A program made the position numbers and the translations under genes. Shown here one piece after another: positions 55,801 to 64,000 of a DNA stretch of 64,000 bases (positions are counted from its first letter, which is position 1; every line of letters starts with the position of its first letter). The stretch is from Streptacidiphilus jeojiense (lineage in GTDB: Bacteria; Actinomycetota; Actinomycetes; Streptomycetales; Streptomycetaceae): assembly GCF_000719095.1 (NCBI RefSeq), contig NZ_JOEH01000004.1, positions 310,001 to 374,000 on the forward strand. The letters are read 5' to 3'. The notes beneath the pieces are model-generated. The model searched no databases. It was not told the origin of the DNA and saw only the letters and a program-made list of their open reading frames with translations.

Positions 55801-57079
55801 CGTTGGCGACCGCGGTGGCGACCTCGGCGATGTCGCGGACCTGGGTGGTCAGATTGGACGCCATCATGTTGACGTTGTCGGTGAGGTCCTTCCAGGTGCC
55901 GGAGACCCCGCGTACCTGGGCCCGGCCGCCGAGTTGGCCCTCGGTGCCGACCTCGCGGGCCACCCTGGTGACCTCTCCGGCGAACGCGGAGAGCTGGTCC
56001 ACCATGGTGTTCAGGGTCGACTTGAGCTGGAGGATCTCACCCTGGGCGTCGACGATGATCTTGCGGCTGAGGTCGCCCTTGGCGACCGCGGTGGCCACCT
56101 GGGCGATGTCGCGGACCTGGACGGTGAGGTTGGACGCCATCAGGTTGACGTTGTCGGTGAGGTCCTTCCAGACCCCGGAGACCCCGCGGACCTGGGCCTG
56201 GCCGCCGAGCCTGCCCTCGGTGCCGACCTCGCGGGCCACCCGGGTGACCTCGTCGGCGAAGCCGGAGAGCTGGTCCACCATGGTGTTCACGGTGAGCTTC
56301 AGCTCCAGCAGTTCGCCGGTGGCCTCCACGGTGATCTTGCGGCTGAGGTCGCCGTTGGCGACCGCGGTGGTCACCAGGGCGATGTCGCGGACCTGTGAGG
56401 TCAGCCGGGCCGCCATGGCGTTGACGGCCTCGGTCACCCCGCGCCAGGTGCCCGACATGCCCTGCACCCGGGCCCGGCCGCCGAGCCTGCCCTCGGTGCC
56501 GACCTCGCGCGCTACCCGGGCCACTTCGCTGGTGAACAGCGACAGTTGGTCGCACATCTGGTTCACCGCCCGGGCCATCCGGCGCAGGTCGCCGCGCAGC
56601 GGCCGGCTGCCCTCGTGCAGGTCGACCCGGAGCGAGAGGTCCCCGCTGGCCACCGCGTTGAGCACCCGGGTGGTGTTGGTGACCGGTACCACCAGGTCGT
56701 CCATCAGCGCGTTGACCGCCTGCACGCCGGTGGTCCAGGAGCCCTGCCCGGGGCTGGCCGAGAGCCGCTCGTCCAGCCGGCCCTGCCGGGTCACCTCCCG
56801 GCGCACCCGGGTGAGTTCGCCGACCAGGTGCTCGTTGCGCTCCACCACCTGGTTGAACACCCCGGCCAGTTCTCCGGCCAGGCCGTCGGCGGAGTGGTCG
56901 AGCCTGGTGTGGAAGTTGCCGTCGCGCAGGCCGGTGAGCGCGGCGAGGAGCGGACGTAGTTCGCTGACCCGGAGCCAGCCCTCGACCCTGCCGTCGGGGG
57001 GCAGCGGCCGGCCTTGGGCGTCGGCCTGAGCGGGGACAGGGGCGGTGGCGGATGCGCTGGACCTCGGAGCCCGTACCAT
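52894..57079 (-). pseudogene. osaA: OsaA-like HAMP-array hybrid histidine kinase, frameshifted
   Basis: The coding span is 4,186 bp, one base over a multiple of three. Frame 1 from ATG 57079 (AGGAAG upstream) encodes an N-terminal unit and several 92-residue HAMP-type repeats (VARxVGTEGxLGGxAxV; [18 protein letters not shown]). At about 55785 (GDLSRK then ACTCACC) the frame shifts. Frame 2 continues with more HAMP repeats, a GAF domain (about 250-400 of the second part), HisKA (SHELRTPLNSL), HATPase (NLLSNAVKF; GTGLGLSISREIA) and a receiver (ALVLMDIMMPEMDG). OsaA homologues are usually longer, so repeats have been lost. Either a real lesion or an assembly collapse. If real, the kinase half lacks a start. 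Confidence 0.85.
55516..55782 (-). repeat. Three 72-bp near-identical HAMP-repeat fragments
   Basis: Copies at 55516-55587, 55624-55695 and 55711-55782 each encode [24 protein letters not shown]. They are spaced 108 and 87 bp, whereas intact HAMP units in this gene are spaced 276 bp (92 residues). The missing middles and one extra base at the outer junction mark deletion or assembly collapse between repeats. Confidence 0.9.
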
Positions 57080-57155
57080 GGCGCGACTTCCTGTGACTCG
57101 TTGTGCGTGACTGGACTCATTCTGTCACTCTGGCAGTCGGGTCGAGGAGAACTCG

Positions 57156-59546
57156 GTGATACGGCAGCACGGAACGGCAGGGGCGGCTATGGACCAGGGA
57201 TCGGCGGCGCCGCGGATGTCGCCGCGGGCGCGGATCACACTGACCTCCCGCGCCGGTGCCCCGGAGCGCGCCGGAGCCTTCGCCCGGGCCGCGCTGCAGG
57301 CCTGGGGTGAGGCTGAACTCGCGGATGAGGCAGGCAAGTTGGCCAGCGAGCTGGTGGACGTCGCAGCGCGTGGGGCGGGGGCCAGGTTGGAGATCAGGTG
57401 CGCCATCGACTCCGCGGCGGTCCCGCCGGAGTTCCTCTTCGAGGTCGTCGACCGGAGTGCCGCCGTCGACCGGGGTTCCGCCGTCGATCGGGGTGCTGCC
57501 GGCGCCGGCGGCGACCGGTCCCAGATCGCCCGGATTCCGCTGACGAAACGTCAGAACAGCTCCCGGGTGCGGATCGGTGCGGTCGTCGTGGACCGCTCCG
57601 GGCTGGTGGTCGACGTCGGCGAGGAGGCCGCTGAGCTGCTCGGACACGGCCGCGCCGACCTGCTGGGACGCCGGCTGGCCGAACTCTGGTGCGGTGCGCT
57701 GCGGGCCGAGCCGACCGGTGCCGGCCGATGGCAGGGCGAACGGACGGTACGGCGCGCGGACGGCGGCACGGCGGAGCTGTTCGCGGTCCGGTCGCAGCGG
57801 AACCGGTTGCAGCCGAAGGGATTGGAGTGCGCGGACGGCCGCACTCCGGGGTACGCGCCGGAGTGGGAGACCGTCTGGCTGCTGGTGGACCGTCAGAACC
57901 AGGACCTCCTGCTCGCCGACGGAGCCGCGCCCGCCCCGCCCGTCCCGTCCACCGGGCCTGACCGGACCGCCGACCGCGGTCCGCTGCGGGACCGCCTCGG
58001 CGGCTGCCCCGACGAGCGGACGCTGCTGGACCGCGCGGCCGGGCTGCTCCAGGAGCTCGGCGGGGCCGCGGCCGTCCACCTGCTGCTGCCCTGCGCCGGG
58101 GACGGCCCTGCGGACCTGCTGGAGATCGGGGCCAGTACCGATCCGCTGGCGGTCGTCGGCCTGCGGACCAAACCGGCGGCGCTCGCCCCGGCCGGAGTCC
58201 CGCCGGCCCGCCTCGGCCGCGTCCCGCTGGAGGCCGCGGGCCAGTCGCTGGGCCTGGTCGTCGCCGCCGGACCGGCCGGGGCGCCGCTCGGACCGGCCGC
58301 GCTGGCCCGGCTCCGGTCCGCCGCCGACACCGTCGCCGCCGAGCTGTGGCGGCTGCGCTCGGCCCTGGCCGAACGGCAGCGGCAGGGCGGGGTGGCCCTG
58401 CTCGCCGAGGCCGGCGAACTGCTCGGCGGGGTCCTGGACGAGGAGCAGGTGGCCGCCCTCGCCGCGCAGCTGGTCGTCCCCAGGATCGCCGACTGGGCGG
58501 CGGTCTACCTCGCCGACCCGGACGACCCGGCACGGCGGCAGCCGTCCAGGCTCGCGGTGGTGTGGCATAGCGACGAGCGCCGGGTCGGGCCGCTGCGCGC
58601 CCTGCTGGAGGCCTCGGGCGTCGACGCGCCCGTGCCTGGGTTCGTCCGGTCCGTCCCGCTGGAACAGCAGGGGGTCGGCCTGGGCACGCTGGTGGTCGGA
58701 CGGTCCACCCCGCTCTCGCCCGGGCTGGCCAGACTGACCGAGGAGCTGGCCCGCCGGATCGCGCTCGCCCTCGCGGTGGCCCGGGCCCTGCGCCGGCAGA
58801 CCCACACCAGCCATGTGCTGCAGAGCAGCCTGGTGCCGCAGCAGCTGTCCCCGGTCCCGGGGATCGAGACCGCCCTGGTCTACGAGCCGGCGATGTCGGG
58901 GGACGACGTCGGCGGCGACTTCTACGACGTCTTCCCGCTGAGCGGTGGGCGCTGGGGGTTCGTCCTCGGCGACGTCTGCGGCCACGGGCCCGAGGCCGCC
59001 GCGGTCACCGGACTCGCCCGGTACGCCCTGCGGATGCTCACCCGGGAGTTCCCCGGGCTGCACCCGGTCCCTGATCCGGCCGCCGTGCTCGGCCGGCTGA
59101 ACCAGGTGATCGTGGACGAGGGCGACCGCGGCCGGCTGCTGAGCCTGGTGTACGGGGAGCTGGCCCCCCGCGCGGAGGGCGGGGTCCGCTGCTCGGCCGT
59201 CTGCGCGGGCGGCCCGCCGCCGCTCCGGCTCCGCCCGGACGGCAAGGTCGAGGAGGTGGCCGGACCGCAGCTGATGCTCGGGGTCCTGTCCGGGCACCCC
59301 TATGTGACCGAGACCTTCCTGCTGGACCCCGGCGACCTGCTGCTGTGCGTCACCGACGGGGTCACCGAGCGGCGCGACGGCGCCACCCAGCTGGACGACC
59401 AGGACGGGCTGGCCGCGCTGCTGGCCGAGTGCACCGGCCTGACCGCGGCGGGCACGGCGCAGCGGCTGCGCCGTGCGGTGCACGCCTTCTCCCGCGAGCC
59501 GTCCAGGGACGACCTGGCCATACTGGCGCTGCGGGTGCGCCAGTAG
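57156..59546 (+). CDS. osaC: OsaC-like multidomain PP2C phosphatase
   Basis: A 796-residue protein from the GTG at 57156 (GAGGAG upstream), divergent from the kinase. The N-terminus (about 25-100) resembles an RsbW-type anti-sigma kinase, but its N-box reads LASELVDVAARGAGA, with Asp for the ATP/Mg Asn, and the rest is shortened. A PAS-like segment (VRIGAVVVDRSGLVVDVGEEAAELLG), GAF-like regions and a C-terminal SpoIIE/PP2C phosphatase follow; metal Asp residues lie in MSGDDVGGDFYDVF and LGDVCGHG. In S. coelicolor OsaC helps shut off SigB after osmotic stress. The kinase part here seems inactive, the phosphatase intact. Confidence 0.82.
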   Translation: MIRQHGTAGAAMDQGSAAPRMSPRARITLTSRAGAPERAGAFARAALQAWGEAELADEAGKLASELVDVAARGAGARLEIRCAIDSAAVPPEFLFEVVDRSAAVDRGSAVDRGAAGAGGDRSQIARIPLTKRQNSSRVRIGAVVVDRSGLVVDVGEEAAELLGHGRADLLGRRLAELWCGALRAEPTGAGRWQGERTVRRADGGTAELFAVRSQRNRLQPKGLECADGRTPGYAPEWETVWLLVDRQNQDLLLADGAAPAPPVPSTGPDRTADRGPLRDRLGGCPDERTLLDRAAGLLQELGGAAAVHLLLPCAGDGPADLLEIGASTDPLAVVGLRTKPAALAPAGVPPARLGRVPLEAAGQSLGLVVAAGPAGAPLGPAALARLRSAADTVAAELWRLRSALAERQRQGGVALLAEAGELLGGVLDEEQVAALAAQLVVPRIADWAAVYLADPDDPARRQPSRLAVVWHSDERRVGPLRALLEASGVDAPVPGFVRSVPLEQQGVGLGTLVVGRSTPLSPGLARLTEELARRIALALAVARALRRQTHTSHVLQSSLVPQQLSPVPGIETALVYEPAMSGDDVGGDFYDVFPLSGGRWGFVLGDVCGHGPEAAAVTGLARYALRMLTREFPGLHPVPDPAAVLGRLNQVIVDEGDRGRLLSLVYGELAPRAEGGVRCSAVCAGGPPPLRLRPDGKVEEVAGPQLMLGVLSGHPYVTETFLLDPGDLLLCVTDGVTERRDGATQLDDQDGLAALLAECTGLTAAGTAQRLRRAVHAFSREPSRDDLAILALRVRQ

Positions 59547-59618
59547 CCGGCCGCCCGGTCGAACGCGCGACCGGCCGCGCAGTCCGGACGAACCCCGCGG
59601 ATGCCGGACAATGGGCCC

Positions 59619-60848
59619 ATGCCCTCCGCACTCCCCGACGGCGAAGCCGTCCCCGCCGACGGGGCCCTGCCCGAGCACGCGCTGAGCGAGCTCGGACGGC
59701 GGCCCTTCGGTTTCTACCTCCACGTCCCGTACTGCGCCACCCGCTGCGGGTACTGCGACTTCAACACCTACACGGCCACCGAGCTGCGCTCCTCCGGCGC
59801 GGTGGCCTCGCAGGACACCTACGCGGACAACCTGGTCGCCGAGATCCGCCAGGCCCGCCGGATCCTCGGCGACGCCGAGCTGCCGGTCGAGACGGTGTTC
59901 CTGGGCGGTGGGACGCCCACCCTGCTGCCGGCCGCCGACCTGGTCCGGATGCTGGCCGCGATCAGGGAGGAGTTCGGGCTCGCCGACGGCGCCGAGGTCA
60001 CCACCGAGGCCAATCCGGAGTCGGTCGACCCGGCCTATCTGGCGGAGCTGCGCGAGGGCGGCTTCAACCGGCTGAGCTTCGGCATGCAGAGTGCCCGTCC
60101 GCATGTGCTGGAACTGCTGGACCGCAGGCACACCCCGGGCCGGCCCGAGGCCTGTGTCGCCGAGGCCCGCGCGGCCGGCTTCGAGCACGTCAACCTGGAC
60201 CTGATCTACGGCACCCCGGGGGAGAGCGACGACGACTGGCGCGCCTCGCTGGAGGCGGCCCTGGGCGCGGAGCCGGACCATGTCTCGGCCTACGCCCTGA
60301 TCGTCGAGGACGGCACCAGGCTCGCCGCCCGGATCCGCCGCGGCGAGATCCCGATGACCGACGACGACGTCCACGCCGACCGCTACCTGATCGCCGAGGA
60401 ACTGCTCGGCGCCGCCGGGCTGGACTGGTACGAGGTCTCCAACTGGGCCAGGACCCCGGAGGCCCGCTGCCGCCACAACGAGCTCTACTGGACCGGCGCG
60501 GACTGGTGGGGCGCCGGCCCGGGCGCGCACAGCCATGTCGGCGGCGTGCGGTGGTGGAACGTCAAACACCCTGCGGCGTACGCGCAGGCGCTCGCCGAGG
60601 AACGCACCCCCGCGCAGGGGCGCGAGCGGCTGGCGGACGAGGACCGCCGGGTCGAGCGCATCCTGCTGGAGCTGCGACTCTCCGAGGGCTGCCCGCTCGA
60701 CCTGCTGCACGAGGCCGGCCGCAAGGCCGCCGACCGGGCCCTGGCCGACGGGCTGCTCGCGGCCCAACCCTTCGCTGCCGGGCGGGCGGTGCTGACGCTG
60801 CGCGGGCGGCTGCTGGCCGACGCGGTGGTGCGGGACCTGGTGGACTGA
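59619..60848 (+). CDS. hemW: HemW-like radical SAM haem chaperone
   Basis: A 409-residue radical SAM protein from ATG 59619 (ATG 59601 is an alternative). The [4Fe-4S] motif C39-x3-C43-x2-C46 (PYCATRCGYCDF) and GGGTPTLL for SAM binding are clear. The oxygen-independent-coproporphyrinogen-oxidase-like features NPESVDPAYLAELREGGFNRLSFGMQ and DLIYGTPGE follow, with the HemW C-domain (RCRHNELYWTGADWWGAGPGAHS). HemW binds haem and inserts it into respiratory proteins; it is not a CPO. In related genomes it lies near lepA, here 24 kb apart. Confidence 0.95.
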   Translation: MPSALPDGEAVPADGALPEHALSELGRRPFGFYLHVPYCATRCGYCDFNTYTATELRSSGAVASQDTYADNLVAEIRQARRILGDAELPVETVFLGGGTPTLLPAADLVRMLAAIREEFGLADGAEVTTEANPESVDPAYLAELREGGFNRLSFGMQSARPHVLELLDRRHTPGRPEACVAEARAAGFEHVNLDLIYGTPGESDDDWRASLEAALGAEPDHVSAYALIVEDGTRLAARIRRGEIPMTDDDVHADRYLIAEELLGAAGLDWYEVSNWARTPEARCRHNELYWTGADWWGAGPGAHSHVGGVRWWNVKHPAAYAQALAEERTPAQGRERLADEDRRVERILLELRLSEGCPLDLLHEAGRKAADRALADGLLAAQPFAAGRAVLTLRGRLLADAVVRDLVD

Positions 60849-60860
60849 GAGCGGAGTGAC

Positions 60861-60900
60861 ACCGCGTGGTCCGGGAGCGCACCGTGTGGTTCGGGAGCAC
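60861..60900. repeat. Tandem pair of 20-bp repeats
   Basis: ACCGCGTGGTCCGGGAGCGC is followed directly by ACCGTGTGGTTCGGGAGCAC, 17 of 20 bases alike, in the 117-bp gap between hemW and the sigma gene. Position suits an operator or an RNA-level element for the sigma factor; neither is proven. Confidence 0.6.
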
Positions 60901-60965
60901 AGCCGGATCCGCTACTGTTTCTCACTTCTTGTCCTATGGTGCGACAAGAGGCGGGAGGGGCTGGG

Positions 60966-61526
60966 GTGGCATTCGGCACGACGACACCGCGCAACGCCAC
61001 CACCGATGCCGCGTTCCACGCGTTCTTCGAGGAGCGTCACCGCGAGCTGTCCCGCCTCGCCTACCTGCTCACCGGTGAGGCGGACGCCGCCGACGACCTG
61101 GCGGCCGACGCGCTGCTGGAGGTCTGGCGGCACTGGGAGCGGGTCAGCGCCGCCGACAGCCCCGCGGCGTACGCGCGTGGAGTGGTCGCCAACCTCTGCC
61201 GCAACCGCATCCGCAAGCTCACCCGCGAGCGGGCCGGACTGCGCGGCTGGGGCACGCTGTGGCGGGACCGGGAGTCGGTCTCCGGCACGGACGTCCCGGC
61301 CGTCGTCGACGTCCGCGGCGCGCTGCGCCGGCTGCCGCACCGGCGGCGGGCCTGCGTGGTGCTGCGTTACGCCTTCGACCTGTCCGAAAGGGAGACCGCG
61401 GCGGCGCTGGGGATATCGGTGGGCACGGTGAAGAGCCAGACCTCCAGGGGCGCGGCGCAGCTCGCCGAGCTGCTGGCCGGGCGCCCTGAGGCACAATGGC
61501 TGGTCGCGGCAGGGGAGGAGGGCTGA
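60966..61526 (+). CDS. SigE-family ECF-like sigma factor
   Basis: A 186-residue sigma factor from the GTG at 60966 (GGGAGG seven bases upstream; the frame also extends to 60936). Region 2 is HRELSRLAYLLTGEADAADDLAADALLEVWRHW and region 4 is LRRLPHRRRACVVLRYAFDLSERETAAALGISVGTVKSQTSRG. This is the streptomycete SigE-family (ECF with TIGR02983 pattern). Its stop overlaps the ATG of the membrane protein (TGATG), which is therefore its likely anti-sigma or output partner. Confidence 0.93.
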   Translation: MAFGTTTPRNATTDAAFHAFFEERHRELSRLAYLLTGEADAADDLAADALLEVWRHWERVSAADSPAAYARGVVANLCRNRIRKLTRERAGLRGWGTLWRDRESVSGTDVPAVVDVRGALRRLPHRRRACVVLRYAFDLSERETAAALGISVGTVKSQTSRGAAQLAELLAGRPEAQWLVAAGEEG

Positions 61527-62350
61527 TGTCGCAGCAGAAGTCCCGACAGGACCAGGACCAGGAGCGGCTCGCCGCCGTCCTGCGCACCGAGGCGGAGCGC
61601 CACCGGCCGGACCGCGAGGCGATGCTGGCCAGGGTCGAACGCGGGCAGTTCAGCGGCGCGGTGCGCGGCCGCCGTCGGCGGACCTCCGGCCGGGCCGGGC
61701 TGCGGCTCGCCGGGATCGTCCTGGCCAGCGCGGTCGGCTTCGGCCTGAGCGTCGCCGGGACCTGGGCGGCGGTGGGAGAGTTCAGCGCGCCCAAGCCGAC
61801 CGAGCCGGTGGTCGCGGTGACCACCCCCAGCTCGGTGGGCAGCGCGGAGGCGACCCCGTCGCCGTCGCCCTCGTCCGCTCCGGCCTCACCGTCGGCGGGC
61901 GCCTCCTCGCCGTCCACGGCCACCGGGACCGCGGGGGCCACCGGCGCCACCCGGGTGCAGCAGGGGTTCCTCTGGTCGGACGGCTCCATCGACCCGCACA
62001 GCAACACCAGTTGGTCGCAGAGCAACATCACCCTGAAGAACCGCTACACCGTCACCGCGCTGGACGTGACGGTCACTCTGGCGGACACCCCCGGTCTCAG
62101 CAGCACCGGTGCCTGGTCCACCGTCCCCGCCGCCGACCTCGACACCACGGTCACCAGCCGGAACGGCACCCTGGTCTACGAGTTCAAGCTCAAGCCGGGG
62201 GCGACGCTGGCCCCGGGCAGCTATGTCTTCGCCGGGCAGTACAACCACGCGGCCGGCGGCCGCGACGCCGGCCAGGACACCTACCGGGCCACCGCCACGG
62301 GCCACGGCTCCGGGGCCGAGGTCTACGGCAACTTCGCCGCCACCCACTAG
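61526..62350 (+). CDS. Membrane protein partner of the sigma factor, with exported beta domain
   Basis: A 274-residue protein. Residues 1-60 are cytosolic and charged, a place for an anti-sigma contact but without a zinc motif. One membrane segment (LRLAGIVLASAVGFGLSVAG) is followed by a Ser/Pro/Thr linker (TPSPSPSSAPASPSAGASSP) and an outside domain of about 130 residues (WSQSNITLKNRYTVTALDVTVTLADTP ... GSYVFAGQYNHAAGG) that looks like a carbohydrate-binding beta-sandwich. Coupled to the sigma gene and followed by pectinase genes, it may sense cell-wall or plant polysaccharide outside and signal to the sigma factor. This is inference. Confidence 0.75.
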   Translation: MSQQKSRQDQDQERLAAVLRTEAERHRPDREAMLARVERGQFSGAVRGRRRRTSGRAGLRLAGIVLASAVGFGLSVAGTWAAVGEFSAPKPTEPVVAVTTPSSVGSAEATPSPSPSSAPASPSAGASSPSTATGTAGATGATRVQQGFLWSDGSIDPHSNTSWSQSNITLKNRYTVTALDVTVTLADTPGLSSTGAWSTVPAADLDTTVTSRNGTLVYEFKLKPGATLAPGSYVFAGQYNHAAGGRDAGQDTYRATATGHGSGAEVYGNFAATH

Positions 62351-62370
62351 CGGGCCCTGCCTGGCCGGTC

Positions 62371-62389
62371 GCGCAGTTCCCCGCGCCCC
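62371..62389. repeat. Half copy of the intergenic hairpin repeat
   Basis: GCGCAGTTCCCCGCGCCCC is identical to the outer part of the left arm at 41495. The second arm is missing here. It sits just after the membrane protein stop. Confidence 0.7.
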
Positions 62390-62509
62390 CAACGGTGCTG
62401 CAGGTGAAGGTTCTGTGAACGGGGCAACCTCTTCGCGCGGTCGGACCACTGGAGGTCAAGAGCGCTGCCTGCAGCGGCGCTGAAGCCGACCGTACGAAGG
62501 GCCGACCCG

Positions 62510-63607
62510 GTGCCTGAGCCAGACCTCGACCGTGCCACCCCGCAGCAGCACCACCGCCGTTCCCGGACCACCCGCAGGCTGGTCGCCGCCGGCGCCGTGC
62601 TGGCCGCCGTCGGCGGTGCGGCGGCGGTGCCGCTGTTCGCGGACGCGGCCTCGACCGCCACCCTCACGGTGGCCGCCGACGGCAGCGCCGAGTACACCAC
62701 CGTGCAGGCGGCGGTGAACGCGGCCGCCGCCGGGGACACCATCAGCATCGCCAAGGGCACCTACCACGAGGTGGTCTCGGTCCCGGTCACCAAGACCGGA
62801 CTGACCGTCAAGGGCGCCACCGGCAACCCCGAGGACGTGGTGATCACCTACGGCAACGCCTCCGGCACCCCCAAGTCGGACGGGACGACCTACGGCACCC
62901 TGGGCAGCGCCACCGCGACCTTCGCCGCCGCCGGGGTGACGGTGGAGAACATCACCGTCACCAACTCCTTCAGCAAGGCCGCGAATCCCAGCATCACCGC
63001 GGGGCAGGCGGTGGCGCTCAACGCCGAGGGCGACCGGCAGGTCTACCGCAACGACCGCTTCCTGGGCCACCAGGACACCCTGCTGGCCTGGTCGCCCAGC
63101 GCCACCGCGCAGACCAGGCAGTACTTCTCCAACGTCTTCATCAAGGGCGACGTCGACTTCATCTTCGGCAACGCGACCGCCGTCTTCGACCACGCCAACA
63201 TCCAGGCCATCGACGACGGCGCGGCGGCCGGGGGCCTCAACGGCTTCCTCACCGCGGCGAACACCGACTCGTCGAAGACCTACGGCTTCCTCATCACCAA
63301 CAGCACGGTCTACAGCACCGCCGCCGCCAACACCTACTACCTGGGGCGGCCCTGGCACACCAACAGCACCGCGGTCGCCCAGGTGGTGGTCCGCAACACG
63401 GTGCTGCCCGCAGCGATCAAGGCGGCCACGCCGTGGACCGACATGAGCGGGTTCGCCTGGACCTCGGCCCGGTTCAAGTCCTACCTCAACACCGGTGCAG
63501 GATCCGGCAGTTACACCGGCAGCCCGCAGCTGACGGCGGCTCAGGCCGCCAACTACACGGCGGCCAGGTACCTGGCCGGGACCGACGGCTGGAACCCGAT
63601 CCAGTAG
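62510..63607 (+). CDS. Secreted pectin methylesterase (CE8)
   Basis: A 365-residue enzyme starting at GTG 62510 (GAAGGG upstream). A twin-Arg-containing signal (RRSRTTRRLVAAGAVLAAVGG ... AAVPLFADA) directs export. The parallel beta-helix carries the catalytic residues: Asp189 in GHQDTLLAW, Asp216 in DVDFIFGNA and Arg280 in YLGRPWHT. QAVALNAEGDR is the family motif. It removes methyl esters from pectin, leaving polygalacturonate for the enzyme encoded next. The two genes lie 47 bp apart and are likely one operon. Confidence 0.95.
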   Translation: MPEPDLDRATPQQHHRRSRTTRRLVAAGAVLAAVGGAAAVPLFADAASTATLTVAADGSAEYTTVQAAVNAAAAGDTISIAKGTYHEVVSVPVTKTGLTVKGATGNPEDVVITYGNASGTPKSDGTTYGTLGSATATFAAAGVTVENITVTNSFSKAANPSITAGQAVALNAEGDRQVYRNDRFLGHQDTLLAWSPSATAQTRQYFSNVFIKGDVDFIFGNATAVFDHANIQAIDDGAAAGGLNGFLTAANTDSSKTYGFLITNSTVYSTAAANTYYLGRPWHTNSTAVAQVVVRNTVLPAAIKAATPWTDMSGFAWTSARFKSYLNTGAGSGSYTGSPQLTAAQAANYTAARYLAGTDGWNPIQ

Positions 63608-63654
63608 TCGCAGCCCCTCCACCTTTCTCATCCCACTTTCTCCGAGGAACCCTC

Positions 63655-64000
63655 ATGCACCGCAAGAGCAAGCACACCAAGGCCCGTATCGCCGTCGCCA
63701 CCGGCGTCGTCGCGCTGGTGGGCGGCGGGCTGGTGGTGGCCAACGCCGGCGCCGCCACCACCGCAGTCCCGGCCGTGGCCACCGGCGACACCCGTACGGT
63801 GACCCAGCCGGTCCTGCCGAGCGGCACCTGCCAGACCCTCAGGTCCGGGCTCACCATGGCCAACGGCTTCTCCAGCACCGCGAACGAGACCACCCCGCCG
63901 GACACCGCGCGCATCCAGGCCGCGCTGGACGCCTGCAAGGGCACCGGCAAGAAGGTGGTGCTGGCGGCCACCGACTCCACCCACAAGGCGTTCCTGTCCG
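63655..64000 (+). CDS. Secreted polygalacturonase-like glycoside hydrolase (GH28), 3' end beyond window
   Basis: The ATG at 63655 follows GAGGAA by six bases and the frame is open to the window edge (115 codons). The N-terminus MHRKSKHTKARIAVATGVVAL and AANAG-like region form a signal peptide. The mature start has PSGTCQTLRSG and PDTARIQAALDACKGTGKKVVLA, the N-terminal pattern of GH28 polygalacturonases (DTAxIQxALDxC). It should cleave the de-esterified pectin chain made by the upstream enzyme. The catalytic Asp residues lie beyond the window, so the family call depends on the N-terminus and context. Confidence 0.8.
   Translation, partial: MHRKSKHTKARIAVATGVVALVGGGLVVANAGAATTAVPAVATGDTRTVTQPVLPSGTCQTLRSGLTMANGFSSTANETTPPDTARIQAALDACKGTGKKVVLAATDSTHKAFLS

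Overview
The window is chromosomal DNA from a high-GC actinomycete of the Streptomyces/Kitasatospora/Streptacidiphilus kind. The evidence is the strongly GC-biased third codon positions, frequent GTG starts with GGAGG-like ribosome sites, the gene order comEA-comEC-holA-rpsT-lepA with hemW further on, an OsaABC-like osmotic signalling set, SigE-family sigma factor and XRE/MmyB regulators, and the GC-rich intergenic hairpins seen in these genomes. Genus and species cannot be fixed from the sequence alone.

Layout. 1-4.0 kb: a truncated PhyH-type dioxygenase, an XRE/MmyB regulator divergent from a 14-helix MFS exporter, and tRNA-Ala(GGC). 4.0-9.0 kb: a less GC-rich cluster with a small HTH protein, a 65-residue exported peptide, three paralogous regulators (TrmB/PLD-like sensor plus LuxR-type HTH) and a nucleoside deoxyribosyltransferase-like protein. 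9.1-15.4 kb: a methyltransferase, a NuoF-like flavo-iron-sulfur protein coupled to a b-type cytochrome, and a secreted sedolisin (S53) protease. 15.4-20.2 kb: leuS behind a leucine-rich leader peptide and attenuator, a membrane coiled-coil protein and a DegV protein. 20.3-31.9 kb: comEA, comEC, a small protein and holA.

The main discovery is inside comEC. A complete 6,970-bp Tn7-like transposon (23317-30286) splits the gene. It has 25-bp terminal inverted repeats, a 5-bp target duplication (ACCTG), repeated GTTGGCAC boxes near its ends, and four genes in one overlapping operon: TnsA-like endonuclease, TnsB-like DDE transposase, TnsC/TniB-like AAA ATPase and a long TniQ. No cargo gene is visible. 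Removing the element plus one ACCTG copy rejoins comEC in frame (797 residues), so this is a precise and apparently recent insertion that breaks the metallo-beta-lactamase domain of the DNA-uptake channel.

32-36 kb: rpsT, an ABM-type monooxygenase, a DoxX-like membrane protein, lepA, a DinB-fold protein and an AraC regulator. 36.9-45.3 kb: a sarcosine-use region with two GntR regulators, an APC permease and the soxBDAG heterotetrameric sarcosine oxidase. 45.3-49.0 kb: a heterodimeric ABC exporter. 49.4-52.3 kb: a long-chain acyl-CoA synthetase and type I signal peptidase. 52.4-59.5 kb: an OsaB/OsaA/OsaC-like set; the OsaA-like kinase gene is frameshifted at a run of three 72-bp HAMP-repeat fragments, either a true repeat-mediated lesion or an assembly collapse. 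59.6-64 kb: hemW, a SigE-family sigma factor with a membrane partner, a secreted pectin methylesterase and the start of a polygalacturonase, which together suggest plant-polymer degradation.
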